Assembly: GCF_015461835.1 (NCBI RefSeq)
Contig: NZ_JACOPX010000004.1
Coordinates: 186,001 to 250,000 of the forward strand
Source: Pseudomonas neuropathica
GTDB taxonomy: Bacteria > Pseudomonadota > Gammaproteobacteria > Pseudomonadales > Pseudomonadaceae
Direction of reading: 5' to 3'
Length of the DNA stretch: 64,000 nt
Shown: in pieces, positions 51,911 to 61,284 of the stretch
How positions within the stretch are numbered: position 1 is the stretch's first letter
Layout: every line of letters begins with the position of its first letter
Program-made: the position numbers and the translations under genes
Notes under the pieces: generated by a model
The model's input: the letters and a program-made list of their open reading frames with translations, nothing else
The model's database searches: none
What the model was told of the DNA's origin: nothing

Positions 51911-52144
51911 CCCCTTTTCCCGGGACATCAATCGATCATTTGATCGATCGGCTTCAAATCAGTGCACGCTTTCTGCAATGCCCATTTCCGGGCATTCAAT
52001 CGTCCTCATCCCTCCCCGCCCAACCTTTTAAAACACTTGTTCGGGACTCTGGTTCGGAAATTGCTACTTTCTATAGGTCGTACGCGTTCCAGTAACAATA
52101 ATTCTGCGCCACAAGCGCTCATATTGGTTCTTAGGGATTGAATA

Positions 52145-52927
52145 ATGAAAAAAGCATTGCTGACCCTTTCTGCACTGGCGTTGTGCATGGCCGCTGGCTC
52201 CGCGCTGGCCAAGGAATACAAAGAGCTGCGCTTTGGCGTTGACCCTTCGTACGCACCGTTCGAGTCGAAAGCGGCCGACGGCAGCCTGGTGGGCTTCGAC
52301 ATCGACCTGGGCAACGCGATCTGCGCCGAACTCAAGGTCAAGTGCAAGTGGGTCGAAAGTGACTTCGACGGCATGATTCCGGGCCTCAAGGCCAACAAAT
52401 TCGACGGTGTGATCTCGTCGATGACCGTGACCCCGGCTCGCGAAAAAGTCATCGACTTCTCCAGCGAACTGTTCTCCGGCCCGACCGCTTACGTGTCGAA
52501 AAAAGGCTCCGGCATCACCGCCGACGTTGCTTCGCTGAAGGGTAAAACCGTCGGTTACGAGCAAGGCACCATTCAGGAAGCTTACGCCAAAGCCGTGCTG
52601 GACAAGGCCGGCGTGAAAACCCAGGCCTATCAGAACCAGGATCAGGTGTACTCCGACCTGACCTCCGGCCGTCTCGACGCCGGTATTCAGGACATGCTGC
52701 AAGCCGAACTGGGCTTCTTGAAGTCGCCACAGGGTGCCGACTATGACGTCAGCAAGCCCGTCGACAACGAATTGCTGCCAGCCAAAACCGCTGTCGGTAT
52801 TAAGAAAGGTAACACTGAGCTGAAGGCGCTTTTAGATAAAGGTATCAAAGCGTTACACGATGACGGCAAATACGCCGAGATTCAAAAGAAACACTTTGGC
52901 GATCTGAATCTGTACAGCGGCAAATAA
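52145..52927 (+). CDS. aotJ: Arginine/ornithine ABC transporter, periplasmic binding protein
   Basis: This 260-residue type II periplasmic binding protein has a signal peptide (MKKALLTLSALALCMAAGSA). The body matches the ArtJ/HisJ/AotJ family: LRFGVDPSYAPFESKAADGS, VGFDIDLGNAICAELKVKCK with the basic amino-acid site, and MTVTPAREKVIDFSSELF. In P. aeruginosa AotJ feeds arginine and ornithine to AotQMP. A GC-rich hairpin terminator lies just after the stop and limits read-through into the permease genes. Confidence 0.93.
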   Translation: MKKALLTLSALALCMAAGSALAKEYKELRFGVDPSYAPFESKAADGSLVGFDIDLGNAICAELKVKCKWVESDFDGMIPGLKANKFDGVISSMTVTPAREKVIDFSSELFSGPTAYVSKKGSGITADVASLKGKTVGYEQGTIQEAYAKAVLDKAGVKTQAYQNQDQVYSDLTSGRLDAGIQDMLQAELGFLKSPQGADYDVSKPVDNELLPAKTAVGIKKGNTELKALLDKGIKALHDDGKYAEIQKKHFGDLNLYSGK

Positions 52928-52933
52928 TGCCCC

Positions 52934-52960
52934 GGCGCCCATCCTCGATGGGCGCCTTTT
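52934..52960 (+). terminator. Attenuating terminator between aotJ and aotQ
   Basis: A perfect 10-bp stem GGCGCCCATC/GATGGGCGCC with a 3-base loop is followed by TTTT. Confidence 0.85.
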
Positions 52961-52983
52961 CCATCCGCTCAGGTTGCTGATTT

Positions 52984-53712
52984 ATGTTCGAAAACCTCTT
53001 ACAAAATCTGGGGCTCTCCGCCTTCAGCCTCAAGGGCTTCGGCCCTTTGCTGTTGGAAGGCACCTGGATGACCATCAAATTGTCGGCGTTGTCGCTACTG
53101 GTGGCCGTGTTGCTCGGTCTGCTGGGCGCCAGCGCCAAACTGTCAAAAATAAAACTGGTGCGCCTGCCCGCCCAGCTCTACACCACGCTGATTCGCGGGG
53201 TGCCGGACCTGGTGCTGATGCTGCTGATCTTCTACAGCCTGCAAACCTGGTTGACGTCCCTGACTGACTACATGGAATGGGAATACATCGAGATCAACCC
53301 GTTCAGCGCCGGGGTGCTGACGCTGGGCTTCATTTATGGCGCGTATTTCACCGAAACTTTCCGTGGCGCGATCCTCGCCGTTCCGCGCGGTCAGGTTGAA
53401 GCCGCCACCGCGTATGGCCTCAAACGCGGCCAGCGCTTTCGATTCGTGGTGTTCCCGCAAATGATGCGTTTCGCCCTGCCGGGCATCGGCAACAACTGGA
53501 TGGTGATGCTCAAGGCCACCGCGCTGGTGTCGATCATCGGCCTCGCCGACCTGGTCAAAGCGGCGCAGGACGCCGGTAAAAGCACTTATCAACTGTTCTA
53601 CTTCCTGGTCCTCGCCGCGTTGATCTATCTGCTGATCACCAGTGCCTCGAACTTCATCTTGCGCTGGCTCGAACGCCGCTACGCCGCCGGTGCCCGGGAG
53701 GCCGTACGATGA
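52984..53712 (+). CDS. aotQ: Arginine/ornithine ABC transporter permease (HisQ type)
   Basis: This 242-residue inner-membrane permease has five helices. The EAA loop is GQVEAATAYGLKRGQRFRFV near 135. It forms a heterodimer with AotM. The strings LGLSAFSLKGFGPLLLEGTW and ALVSIIGLADLVKAAQDAGK fit HisQ/ArtQ of the basic amino-acid importers. The stop overlaps the aotM start by 4 bp. Confidence 0.93.
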   Translation: MFENLLQNLGLSAFSLKGFGPLLLEGTWMTIKLSALSLLVAVLLGLLGASAKLSKIKLVRLPAQLYTTLIRGVPDLVLMLLIFYSLQTWLTSLTDYMEWEYIEINPFSAGVLTLGFIYGAYFTETFRGAILAVPRGQVEAATAYGLKRGQRFRFVVFPQMMRFALPGIGNNWMVMLKATALVSIIGLADLVKAAQDAGKSTYQLFYFLVLAALIYLLITSASNFILRWLERRYAAGAREAVR

Positions 53713-54419
53713 TCGAACTTCTGCAGGAATACTGGCGCGCCTTCCTTTATACCGACGGCCAGAACATCACCGGGCTGGCGATGACGATGTGGTTGCTCAG
53801 CGCCTCGATCTTCATTGGTTTCCTGGTGTCGATCCCGTTATCGATCGCGCGCGTCTCACCGCACTTCTACATCCGCTGGCCGGTGCAGTTCTACACCTAC
53901 CTGTTCCGTGGCACGCCGCTGTATATCCAGCTGCTGATCTGCTACACCGGGATCTACAGCCTGGCCGCCGTGCGTGCGCAGCCGCTGCTCGACAGTTTCT
54001 TTCGCGATGCGATGAACTGCACGATCCTCGCCTTTGCCCTGAACACTTGCGCCTACACCACGGAAATTTTCGCCGGGGCGATCCGGAGCATGAACCACGG
54101 CGAAGTCGAGGCGGCCAAGGCTTATGGGCTGACCGGCTGGAAACTGTATGCCTACGTGATCATGCCGTCGGCGCTGCGCCGTTCGTTGCCGTATTACAGC
54201 AACGAAGTGATCCTGATGCTGCACTCGACCACCGTGGCCTTCACCGCGACCATCCCCGACATCCTGAAAGTTGCGCGGGACGCCAACTCGGCGACCTTCC
54301 TGACCTTTCAGTCGTTCGGCATCGCCGCGCTGATCTACCTGACCATCACCTTTGCGCTGGTCGGCCTGTTCCGCCTTGCCGAACGCCGATGGCTGGCCTT
54401 CCTCGGGCCGACTCACTAG
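53709..54419 (+). CDS. aotM: Arginine/ornithine ABC transporter permease (HisM type)
   Basis: This 236-residue inner-membrane permease is the partner of AotQ. Five helices and the EAA loop EVEAAKAYGLTGWKLYAYVI near 137 are visible. LFRGTPLYIQLLICYTGIYS and STTVAFTATIPDILKVARDA are typical of HisM. Overlap with aotQ gives coupled translation. An AAGAG lies before the next gene 28 bp later. Confidence 0.93.
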   Translation: MIELLQEYWRAFLYTDGQNITGLAMTMWLLSASIFIGFLVSIPLSIARVSPHFYIRWPVQFYTYLFRGTPLYIQLLICYTGIYSLAAVRAQPLLDSFFRDAMNCTILAFALNTCAYTTEIFAGAIRSMNHGEVEAAKAYGLTGWKLYAYVIMPSALRRSLPYYSNEVILMLHSTTVAFTATIPDILKVARDANSATFLTFQSFGIAALIYLTITFALVGLFRLAERRWLAFLGPTH

Positions 54420-54447
54420 GCCCAGCTCAGGAATAAAGAGATAAAAA

Positions 54448-55566
54448 ATGCGCCACCTGATTCATGACTTGCTGGCCCCGCTGCCGGGGACCGCACGACA
54501 GATCCACAGCTTCCACTTCGGCCCGGAGCAGGCCAAAGGCAAGGTCTACATTCAGTCCTCGCTGCACGCCGATGAATTGCCCGGCATGCTCGTGGCCTGG
54601 CACCTCAAGCAGCGTCTGGCGGAGCTGGAAGCCGCCGGGCGCCTGCGCAGCCAAATCGTGCTGGTGCCAGTGGCCAACCCGGTCGGCCTCGAACAAGTGC
54701 TGATGGACGTGCCGCTGGGCCGCTACGAACTGGAGAGCGGGCAGAACTTCAACCGCTGGTTCGTCGATCTCAGCGAAGAGATCGGCAACGCCATCGAAGG
54801 CAAGCTGAACGACGATCCGCAACACAACCTCGAACTGATCCGCACGCATCTGCGCGACGCGCTCGCCCGCCAGACCGCCAGCACGCAACTGCAATCCCAG
54901 CGTCTGACCCTGCAACGGTTGGCCTGCGACGCGGACATGGTGCTGGACTTGCATTGTGATTTCGAATCGGTGGTGCACCTCTACACCACGCCCGAAGCAT
55001 GGCCGCAGGTCGAACCGCTGGCGCGCTATATCGAAGCTCAGGCGAGTCTGTTGGCCACCGACTCAGGCGGTCAGTCGTTCGACGAATGTTTCACCCTGCT
55101 GTGGTGGCAACTGAAGGAGCGCTTCGGCGAACACTTCGAGATTCCGCTGGGCAGTTTTTCAGTCACCGTCGAGTTGCGCGGCCAGGGCGACGTCACCCAT
55201 CCGCTGGCCAGCCGCGACTGCCAGGCGCTGATCGATTATCTGATCCAGTCCGATGCGATTGTCGGCGAGACCAAATCGCAACCACCGTTGCCGTTCCCCG
55301 CTACGCCGCTGGCCGGTGTGGAACCGGTGACCACCCCGGTCGGCGGGCTGCTGGTATACACCGCCACGGCGGGTCAATACCTCGAAGCCGGGCAACAGAT
55401 CGCCGAAATCATCGACCCGATCCACGACCGGGTCACCCCCGTTCATTGCACCAGCGCCGGCGTGATGTACGCCCGCTCGCTGCGACGCATGGCCACTGCC
55501 GGCATGGTTATCGCCCACGTCGCGGGCGCTGAAGCCTATCGCAGCGGCTACCTACTTTCGCCTTGA
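54448..55566 (+). CDS. aotO: Succinylglutamate desuccinylase/aspartoacylase-like protein of the aot operon
   Basis: This 372-residue zinc peptidase-like protein is of the M14/AstE-AspA group. Metal-binding residues lie in [15 protein letters not shown] (HxxE) and in [16 protein letters not shown] (His). [15 protein letters not shown] [16 protein letters not shown] follows near 110. In P. aeruginosa aotO sits in the aot operon between aotM and aotP but is not required for transport; its substrate is unknown. Position and length here are the same. Confidence 0.88.
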   Translation: MRHLIHDLLAPLPGTARQIHSFHFGPEQAKGKVYIQSSLHADELPGMLVAWHLKQRLAELEAAGRLRSQIVLVPVANPVGLEQVLMDVPLGRYELESGQNFNRWFVDLSEEIGNAIEGKLNDDPQHNLELIRTHLRDALARQTASTQLQSQRLTLQRLACDADMVLDLHCDFESVVHLYTTPEAWPQVEPLARYIEAQASLLATDSGGQSFDECFTLLWWQLKERFGEHFEIPLGSFSVTVELRGQGDVTHPLASRDCQALIDYLIQSDAIVGETKSQPPLPFPATPLAGVEPVTTPVGGLLVYTATAGQYLEAGQQIAEIIDPIHDRVTPVHCTSAGVMYARSLRRMATAGMVIAHVAGAEAYRSGYLLSP

Positions 55567-55579
55567 GGATGTCTGTCCC

Positions 55580-56344
55580 ATGTACAAACTGACCGTTGAA
55601 GGCCTGCACAAAAGCTATGGCGACCATCAGGTGCTCAAAGGCGTTTCGCTCAAGGCCAAGACCGGCGACGTGATCAGCCTGATCGGCGCCAGCGGCTCGG
55701 GCAAAAGCACCTTTTTGCGCTGCATCAACTTTCTCGAACAACCCAACGACGGCGCCATGAGCCTCGATGGCCAGGCGATCCGCATGGTCACCGACCGCCA
55801 CGGCATGCACGTCGCCGACGCCGATGAACTGCAACGCCTGCGCACGCGGCTGGCGATGGTGTTCCAGCACTTCAACCTGTGGAGCCACATGACCGTGCTG
55901 GAAAACATCACCATGGCCCCGCGCCGGGTGCTGGGTTGCAGCAAACAGGAGGCCGACGACCGTGCGCGGCGTTATCTGGACAAGGTTGGCCTGCCGGCAC
56001 GAGTGGCCGATCAATATCCGGCGTTTCTCTCAGGCGGTCAGCAACAGCGCGTGGCGATTGCCCGGGCGCTGGCGATGGAGCCGGAGGTAATGCTGTTTGA
56101 TGAACCGACCTCGGCGCTCGATCCGGAATTGGTCGGTGAAGTGTTGAAGGTGATTCAAGGGCTGGCCGAGGAAGGCCGGACCATGATCATGGTGACCCAT
56201 GAGATGAGCTTCGCCCGGAAGGTTTCGAGCCAGGTGTTGTTTCTGCATCAGGGATTGGTTGAAGAAGAAGGCGCGCCCGAGGATGTGCTCGGCAATCCGA
56301 AAAGCGAGCGCCTCAAACAATTCCTCAGCGGAAACCTCAAGTAG
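55580..56344 (+). CDS. aotP: Arginine/ornithine ABC transporter ATPase
   Basis: This 254-residue ATPase is of the HisP/ArtP/GlnQ family. It has Walker [10 protein letters not shown] near residue 37, the Q-loop [18 protein letters not shown], signature [15 protein letters not shown], Walker [16 protein letters not shown] and the H-loop [14 protein letters not shown]. It powers AotQM. It is the last aot gene seen; the regulator gene argR that follows aotP in P. aeruginosa is not present, and a REPIN is found instead. Confidence 0.95.
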   Translation: MYKLTVEGLHKSYGDHQVLKGVSLKAKTGDVISLIGASGSGKSTFLRCINFLEQPNDGAMSLDGQAIRMVTDRHGMHVADADELQRLRTRLAMVFQHFNLWSHMTVLENITMAPRRVLGCSKQEADDRARRYLDKVGLPARVADQYPAFLSGGQQQRVAIARALAMEPEVMLFDEPTSALDPELVGEVLKVIQGLAEEGRTMIMVTHEMSFARKVSSQVLFLHQGLVEEEGAPEDVLGNPKSERLKQFLSGNLK

Positions 56345-56355
56345 CCCACGTTCCC

Positions 56356-56454
56356 CTGTAGGAGCTGCCGAAGGCTGCGATCTTCTGATCTTGTTTTGTA
56401 GAGATCAAGATCAAGATCAAGATCAAAAGATCGCAGCCTTCGGCAGCTCCTACA
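56356..56454. repeat. REP pair (REPIN) with an internal GATCAA tandem array
   Basis: CTGTAGGAGCTGCCGAAGGC and its inverted copy enclose about 50 bases. These include AGATCAAGATCAAGATCAAG, a perfect 6-bp tandem unit repeated about four times (56402-56426). A degenerate run of the same unit opens the window. Confidence 0.85.
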
Positions 56455-56528
56455 CGGTCACCCTGATTAAACCTTTCGCCAACTGATGTGGTCACTGGAA
56501 GAACCCCTCCAGAGCGCGCGCAGCCCGC

Positions 56529-59018
56529 ATGGCGAAATCCTCCGACCTGGCAAAAATCTGGTTCAGCGCCCGCAACTGGAAGCCGTTCGCCTTTCAGAAA
56601 CAGGTCTGGGCGGCGGTCAAAAACGGCCAATCCGGTCTGCTCCACGCCAGCACCGGTGCCGGTAAAACCTATGCGGTGTGGTTTGCCGCGCTCAATCGCT
56701 TCGCCAAATCCGCCGCTGTTGTTGAAATCTCACGCAAGCGCAAACCACCGGCCGAACCACTGACCGTGCTGTGGATCACCCCCATGCGCGCCCTCGCCGC
56801 CGACACTGCGCGCGCCCTGCAAACACCGGTCGATGACCTGCAGATCCCATGGAGCATCGGCCTGCGCACCGGCGATACCAGCAGCAGCGAACGCGCCCGG
56901 CAGAGCCGGCGCCTGCCGACCACGCTGATCACCACTCCGGAAAGCCTGACCCTGCTGCTCGCCCGCGCCGATGCACAGGTGGCGCTGTCGAGCCTGCGCA
57001 TGATCGTCGTCGATGAGTGGCACGAATTGCTCGGCAACAAGCGCGGCGTGCAACTGCAACTGGCCCTCGCCCGCCTGCGGCATTGGCAACCCGAGCTGAT
57101 CGTCTGGGGGGTGTCCGCCACTCTCGGTAATCAATCCCACGCCGAACAAGTGCTGATCCCACAGGGCGGCGGCATCAGCATTCAGGGGCAAAACGAAAAA
57201 GCGTTGAAGGTCGACACCCTCCTTCCATCGGCGATTGAACGTTTTCCGTGGGCCGGACACATCGGCTTGAAGATGCTGCCGCAAGTGGTCGCCGAACTGG
57301 AGGCCTGCGCCAGCACTTTGGTGTTCACCAATACCCGGGCGCAATCGGAAATCTGGTATCAGGCACTGCTGGAGGCGCGACCCGATTGGGCCGGGTTGAT
57401 CGCTTTGCATCACAGCTCTCTGTCCCGCGATACCCGTGACTGGGTGGAACAGGCCTTGAAGGACGGCCATTTAAAAGCCGTGGTCTGCACCTCAAGCCTG
57501 GATCTGGGCGTGGATTTCCTGCCGGTCGAGCGCGTGCTGCAAATCGGCTCGGCCAAAGGCGTCGCACGTTTGATGCAACGCGCCGGGCGCTCCGGCCATG
57601 CTCCGGGGCGCACCTCGCGAGTAACGCTGGTGCCGACTCACAGCCTTGAGCTGATCGAAGCCGCTGCCGCCCGTGATGCCGTCGAACAACGGCGTATCGA
57701 ACCACGCCAGTCACCGCACAAACCGCTGGATGTGCTGGTCCAGCATTTGGTCAGCATGGCCCTCGGCGGTGGATTTTTACCCGATGAGCTGTACGAAGAA
57801 GTCCGTGGCGCCTGGGCTTATCGTGACCTGACACCCGCCGATTGGGCCTGGGCGCTGGCTTTCGTACGCCATGGCGGGATGTCTCTGACAGCCTATCCGG
57901 ATTACCGCCGGGTCGAGCCAGACGAGCATGGCGTCTGGCGGGTGCCGGATGCGCGATTGGCGCGGCGCCATCGCATGAGCATCGGCACCATCGTCAGTGA
58001 CGCGAGCATCCATCTGAAATTCTGGAGCAAGGGCGGCGGTGGCAAACAGTTGGGCAGTGTCGAGGAAGGTTTCATCGCACGGCTTAAACCGGGTGACGGT
58101 TTTCTCTTCGCCGGGCGTTTACTGGAGTTGGTGCGAGTGGAAAACATGACCGCTTACGTCAAACGCAGCACCGCAAAAAAAGCCGCCGTGCCGCGCTGGA
58201 ATGGCGGGCGCATGCCGCTTTCCAATGAGCTCGCCGCCGCCGTCGTCAGTCGTTTCAGCGCGGCCGCGCAGGGTGAGTTTGTCGGGCCGGAAATGCACGC
58301 ACTGCGGCCGTTACTGGAAACGCAGATGCGCTGGTCTGGCCTGCCCACCACCGAAAACCTGTTGGCCGAGGTGCTGAAGTCCCGCGAAGGCTGGCACCTT
58401 TTCCTCTATCCCTTTGCCGGGCGCCAGGTGCATCTGGGACTGGCGAGCCTGTTGGCATGGCGCGTCAGTCAACGGCAGCCTGTGACGTTTTCCATCGCGG
58501 TGAACGATTACGGCCTGGAATTGCTCAGCGCCACGCCGATCGACTGGGCCGAGTATTTGAATGCCGATCTCTTCAATGCCGATGATTTATTAGCGGACGT
58601 TCTGGCCAGTCTGAACGCAGGCGAACTGGCCTTGCGCCGTTTTCGCGAGATCGCGCGGATTGCCGGGCTGGTCTTCGCCGGCTACCCCGGCGCACCGAAA
58701 AGCACCCGACAGGTGCAGGCGTCCAGCGGACTGTTTTTTGAAGTGTTCAAACAATACGACGCAGATAATCTGTTGCTGGCCCAGGCCGGGGAAGAAGTCC
58801 TGCGAGAAGAACTGGATATTCAGCGTCTGGAGCAGACATTGGACCGGATCAATCAGATGAAACTGGATGTGCATCAGGTTAAACGTCCTACACCGCTGGG
58901 CTTCCCGCTGCTGGTGGAGCGCATGCGCGAAAGCATGAGTTCGGAAAAACTCGCTGATCGCATCAGACGAATGGTTGGTGATCTGGAGAACAGCGCCGAC
59001 AAGGATAAATCCTCATGA
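56529..59018 (+). CDS. lhr: Lhr-core type ligase-associated DEXH helicase
   Basis: This 829-residue SF2 helicase is of the Lhr-core type. It has Walker A STGAGKT at 41-47, the DEXH box DEWH at 162-165, motif III SATLGNQ, and motif [13 protein letters not shown] near 353. The WH and Lhr C-terminal domain run to the end (LFDAD/NADLFN...[17 protein letters not shown]). The size is near that of the Pseudomonas putida Lhr-core described with ligase, MPE and exonuclease partners. It translocates 3'-5' on single-stranded DNA in that work. The nuclease gene overlaps its stop by 4 bp. Confidence 0.92.
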   Translation: MAKSSDLAKIWFSARNWKPFAFQKQVWAAVKNGQSGLLHASTGAGKTYAVWFAALNRFAKSAAVVEISRKRKPPAEPLTVLWITPMRALAADTARALQTPVDDLQIPWSIGLRTGDTSSSERARQSRRLPTTLITTPESLTLLLARADAQVALSSLRMIVVDEWHELLGNKRGVQLQLALARLRHWQPELIVWGVSATLGNQSHAEQVLIPQGGGISIQGQNEKALKVDTLLPSAIERFPWAGHIGLKMLPQVVAELEACASTLVFTNTRAQSEIWYQALLEARPDWAGLIALHHSSLSRDTRDWVEQALKDGHLKAVVCTSSLDLGVDFLPVERVLQIGSAKGVARLMQRAGRSGHAPGRTSRVTLVPTHSLELIEAAAARDAVEQRRIEPRQSPHKPLDVLVQHLVSMALGGGFLPDELYEEVRGAWAYRDLTPADWAWALAFVRHGGMSLTAYPDYRRVEPDEHGVWRVPDARLARRHRMSIGTIVSDASIHLKFWSKGGGGKQLGSVEEGFIARLKPGDGFLFAGRLLELVRVENMTAYVKRSTAKKAAVPRWNGGRMPLSNELAAAVVSRFSAAAQGEFVGPEMHALRPLLETQMRWSGLPTTENLLAEVLKSREGWHLFLYPFAGRQVHLGLASLLAWRVSQRQPVTFSIAVNDYGLELLSATPIDWAEYLNADLFNADDLLADVLASLNAGELALRRFREIARIAGLVFAGYPGAPKSTRQVQASSGLFFEVFKQYDADNLLLAQAGEEVLREELDIQRLEQTLDRINQMKLDVHQVKRPTPLGFPLLVERMRESMSSEKLADRIRRMVGDLENSADKDKSS

Positions 59019-59671
59019 GTTCAGGCTACCCGGTACGCCTGGCCGGCGAAGAACTATGGCTTTTGCCGGAAAAAGCCCTGTACTGGCCCGCACAACAGGT
59101 CCTGCTGATTGCCGATGTGCATTTCGGCAAAGCGGCGGCTTACCGCAGTCTGGGTCAACCGGTTCCGCACGGCACCACGGCGAGCAATATCGCAGTGATT
59201 GATCAACTGCTGGCGAAGCTGCCCTGCCGGTTATTGATCTTTCTCGGCGACTTCCTCCACGGGCCCGGCTCTCATGCGCCAGGCACGCTGGACGCGCTGG
59301 CACAATGGCGCGCGCGCCACGCGGATCTGCCGATGACACTGATTCGCGGCAATCATGACAAACGCGCCGGTGATCCACCTGAATCGCTGAATATCCGGGT
59401 GGTGCCGGAACCGCTGCTGCTCGGGCCATTCGCCTTGCAGCACGAGCCTGATCCGCACCCTGAAAGGCACGTGCTGGCGGGTCACGTACACCCGGTCTAT
59501 CGCCTGCACGGCAAGGGTCGGCAAAGCTTGCGCCTGGCGTGTTTCAGGCTCGGCGAACGCTTCAGCCTGCTACCGGCATTCGGCGCCTTCACCGGCGGCT
59601 ATGCGGTCGAGCGCGAAGTGAGTTGCAGGATTTTCGTCATCGGCGATAACGAAATATGGCCAGTCAGTTGA
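59015..59671 (+). CDS. pdeM: Ligase-associated metallophosphoesterase nuclease PdeM
   Basis: This 218-residue calcineurin-like phosphoesterase has the metal motifs in order: [17 protein letters not shown] (DxH) near 32, [12 protein letters not shown] (GDxxHG) near 75, LIRGNHDKR (GNHD) near 108 and [11 protein letters not shown] (GHxHP) near 150. The P. putida homologue (MPE) is a Mn2+-dependent DNA endonuclease encoded next to the Lhr helicase. Overlap with lhr by 4 bp supports joint expression and a complex. Confidence 0.92.
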   Translation: MSSGYPVRLAGEELWLLPEKALYWPAQQVLLIADVHFGKAAAYRSLGQPVPHGTTASNIAVIDQLLAKLPCRLLIFLGDFLHGPGSHAPGTLDALAQWRARHADLPMTLIRGNHDKRAGDPPESLNIRVVPEPLLLGPFALQHEPDPHPERHVLAGHVHPVYRLHGKGRQSLRLACFRLGERFSLLPAFGAFTGGYAVEREVSCRIFVIGDNEIWPVS

Positions 59672-59717
59672 AGTCTTTGCAGACCTCATCTGACTGGCCA
59701 TTGGTTGTCAATGCTGA

Positions 59718-59927
59718 TCAGGCAACTGGTGCCGGTGGCGGCTCGTCCGGCAGCGTCGGTTCGCCCGGTTCGGTCGGTTGTTCGTTGGGGGTATCGGGAT
59801 CGGGCTGTCCGGGAATTCCGCCAGCCATGCTCAGCGACGGATGCGCCAACAAGGACCAGGCCAATACGCCAATCTGATTGGGCTCGAGCCTTGCCAGTTC
59901 GGCAGTGATTTGCGGATCGATCTTCAT
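59718..59927 (-). CDS. Small Pro-rich hypothetical protein, 69 aa
   Basis: It opens MKIDPQITAELARLEPNQIG and ends in a Pro/Glu/Thr-rich, probably disordered segment (GQPDPDTPNEQPTEPGEPTL). A single amphipathic or weakly hydrophobic helix (VLAWSLLAHPSLSMAGG) lies in the middle. GGAG is seen 8 bases before ATG 59927. There is no recognised family and no signal peptide. It is convergent with pdeM. Confidence 0.6.
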   Translation of the reverse strand: MKIDPQITAELARLEPNQIGVLAWSLLAHPSLSMAGGIPGQPDPDTPNEQPTEPGEPTLPDEPPPAPVA

Positions 59928-60034
59928 AGGGCACTCCTCGGCGAAGGCCCGTTTTGCCGAAAGCAAAAACGGGCAGTACACCCCATAGAGTGTCTGCCCG
60001 CCAAAGAATTCCCGCGATCTGTCGGATGGACCGA

Positions 60035-60601
60035 TCAGGTGCGCGGCAAGGTCACGCCACGCTGGCCCTGGTACTTGCCGCCACGGTCCTTGTAGGACAC
60101 TTCACATTCCTCGTCGGATTCGAGGAACAGCATCTGTGCCACGCCTTCGTTGGCGTAGATTTTCGCCGGCAGGTTGGTGGTGTTGGAGAATTCCAGGGTC
60201 ACGTGGCCTTCCCACTCAGGCTCAAGCGGCGTGACGTTAACGATGATGCCGCAACGCGCGTAGGTGCTTTTACCCAGGCAGATGGTCAGCACATTGCGCG
60301 GAATGCGGAAATATTCGACGGTGCTGGCCAGGGCGAAGGAGTTCGGCGGAATGATGCAAACATCGCTGTGGACGTCGACGAAGCTGCCCGGATCGAAGTT
60401 TTTCGGGTCGACGATGGACGAGTTGATGTTGGTGAACACCTTGAAGTGATTGGTGCAGCGCACGTCGTAGCCGTAGCTCGATACACCGTAGGAGATCACT
60501 CGGCTGTCATCGCTGCCACGCATCTGGCGCTCGACGAACGGCTCGATCATGCCCTGTTCCTGCGCCATGCGGCGAATCCACTTGTCCGATTTGATGCTCA
60601 T
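60035..60601 (-). CDS. dcd: dCTP deaminase
   Basis: This 188-residue enzyme converts dCTP to dUTP, feeding thymidylate synthesis; it acts as a trimer. [20 protein letters not shown] starts it, the family motif [20 protein letters not shown] (with the catalytic Glu in [11 protein letters not shown]) is present near 110-140, and the C-terminus [13 protein letters not shown] is conserved. Start 60601 is set by the family. It is monocistronic. Confidence 0.97.
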   Translation of the reverse strand: MSIKSDKWIRRMAQEQGMIEPFVERQMRGSDDSRVISYGVSSYGYDVRCTNHFKVFTNINSSIVDPKNFDPGSFVDVHSDVCIIPPNSFALASTVEYFRIPRNVLTICLGKSTYARCGIIVNVTPLEPEWEGHVTLEFSNTTNLPAKIYANEGVAQMLFLESDEECEVSYKDRGGKYQGQRGVTLPRT

Positions 60602-60955
60602 GGCGGGGTGTCCTGAATAGCGAGGTGGAAAAATTCTGTCCGGCATCTTACCGGGCGCGCCGCCGGGTTCAAAGTGCGCGGTGCAATTCTCGCCGAACAC
60701 CCATGAAATACGGGCTTTGGCGACGAACCGTCACACCGCCGATCCCGAAAACAGAGAAACCTTCGCAAGAAGCATTGGCACTTCTCGGAAACTGGGTTAA
60801 GGTGGCGTCACTGTGTTGCTTGTGTCACTGAGAATCTCTACACGATATGTTGAATTTCGATCCAACCATCTACAAGAATTTTTCCTGCTCTTTGCACTCA
60901 GTCTCGGCCAGGGTTCTTCCTGAGTCGCAGTTATCTTTGTTCAAGGAGTTACACC
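60602..60955. other. Intergenic region between dcd and the cold-shock gene, 354 bp
   Basis: No gene is supported here. The last 120 bp are likely a long cspA-type 5' leader, with AAGGAG just before the start codon. Such leaders fold differently at low temperature in E. coli; here only the length and position suggest that. Confidence 0.5.
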
Positions 60956-61165
60956 ATGTCTAATCGCCAAACCGGTACCGTTAAGTGGTTCAACGATGAA
61001 AAAGGCTTCGGCTTCATCACTCCACAATCCGGTGACGACCTGTTCGTTCACTTCAAAGCTATCCAATCCGACGGCTTCAAAAGCCTGAAAGAAGGCCAAC
61101 AGGTTTCTTTCATCGCTACCCGCGGTCAGAAAGGCATGCAAGCTGAAGAAGTACAAGTTATCTAA
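60956..61165 (+). CDS. CspA-family cold-shock protein
   Basis: This 69-residue RNA-binding protein (single OB fold) acts as an RNA chaperone. It has RNP1 KGFGFITP and RNP2 LFVHFKAI, and opens [20 protein letters not shown], so it is CspA/CapB-like. AAGGAG is seen 7 bases before the start. It is transcribed alone and ends at a strong terminator. Confidence 0.95.
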   Translation: MSNRQTGTVKWFNDEKGFGFITPQSGDDLFVHFKAIQSDGFKSLKEGQQVSFIATRGQKGMQAEEVQVI

Positions 61166-61186
61166 CTTGTAGCTTCTTTAGAAAAG

Positions 61187-61215
61187 AGCCCCGCCCTTAA
61201 AAGCGGGGCTTTTTT
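61187..61215 (+). terminator. Terminator of the cold-shock gene
   Basis: An 8-bp GC-rich stem AGCCCCGC/GCGGGGCT with an 8-base loop is followed by T6. Confidence 0.92.
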
Positions 61216-61240
61216 GTGGGCGTCTGTTTTGTACAGGCAA

Positions 61241-61275
61241 AAAAAATCGCAGCCTGCCAGGGCTGCGATTTTTTT
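61241..61275. terminator. Bidirectional terminator, used by the DUF481 gene
   Basis: A 14-bp stem AAAAAATCGCAGCC/GGCTGCGATTTTTT with a 6-base loop. A and T tracts on both sides make it work for both strands. It lies 10 bp from the DUF481 stop. Confidence 0.9.
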
Positions 61276-61284
61276 GTGGGTGCC

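Noticed and set aside
51911..52144. ArgR operators upstream of aotJ
   Set aside because: GGTCGTACGCG resembles the ArgR half site only weakly, and no second half is found at the right distance.
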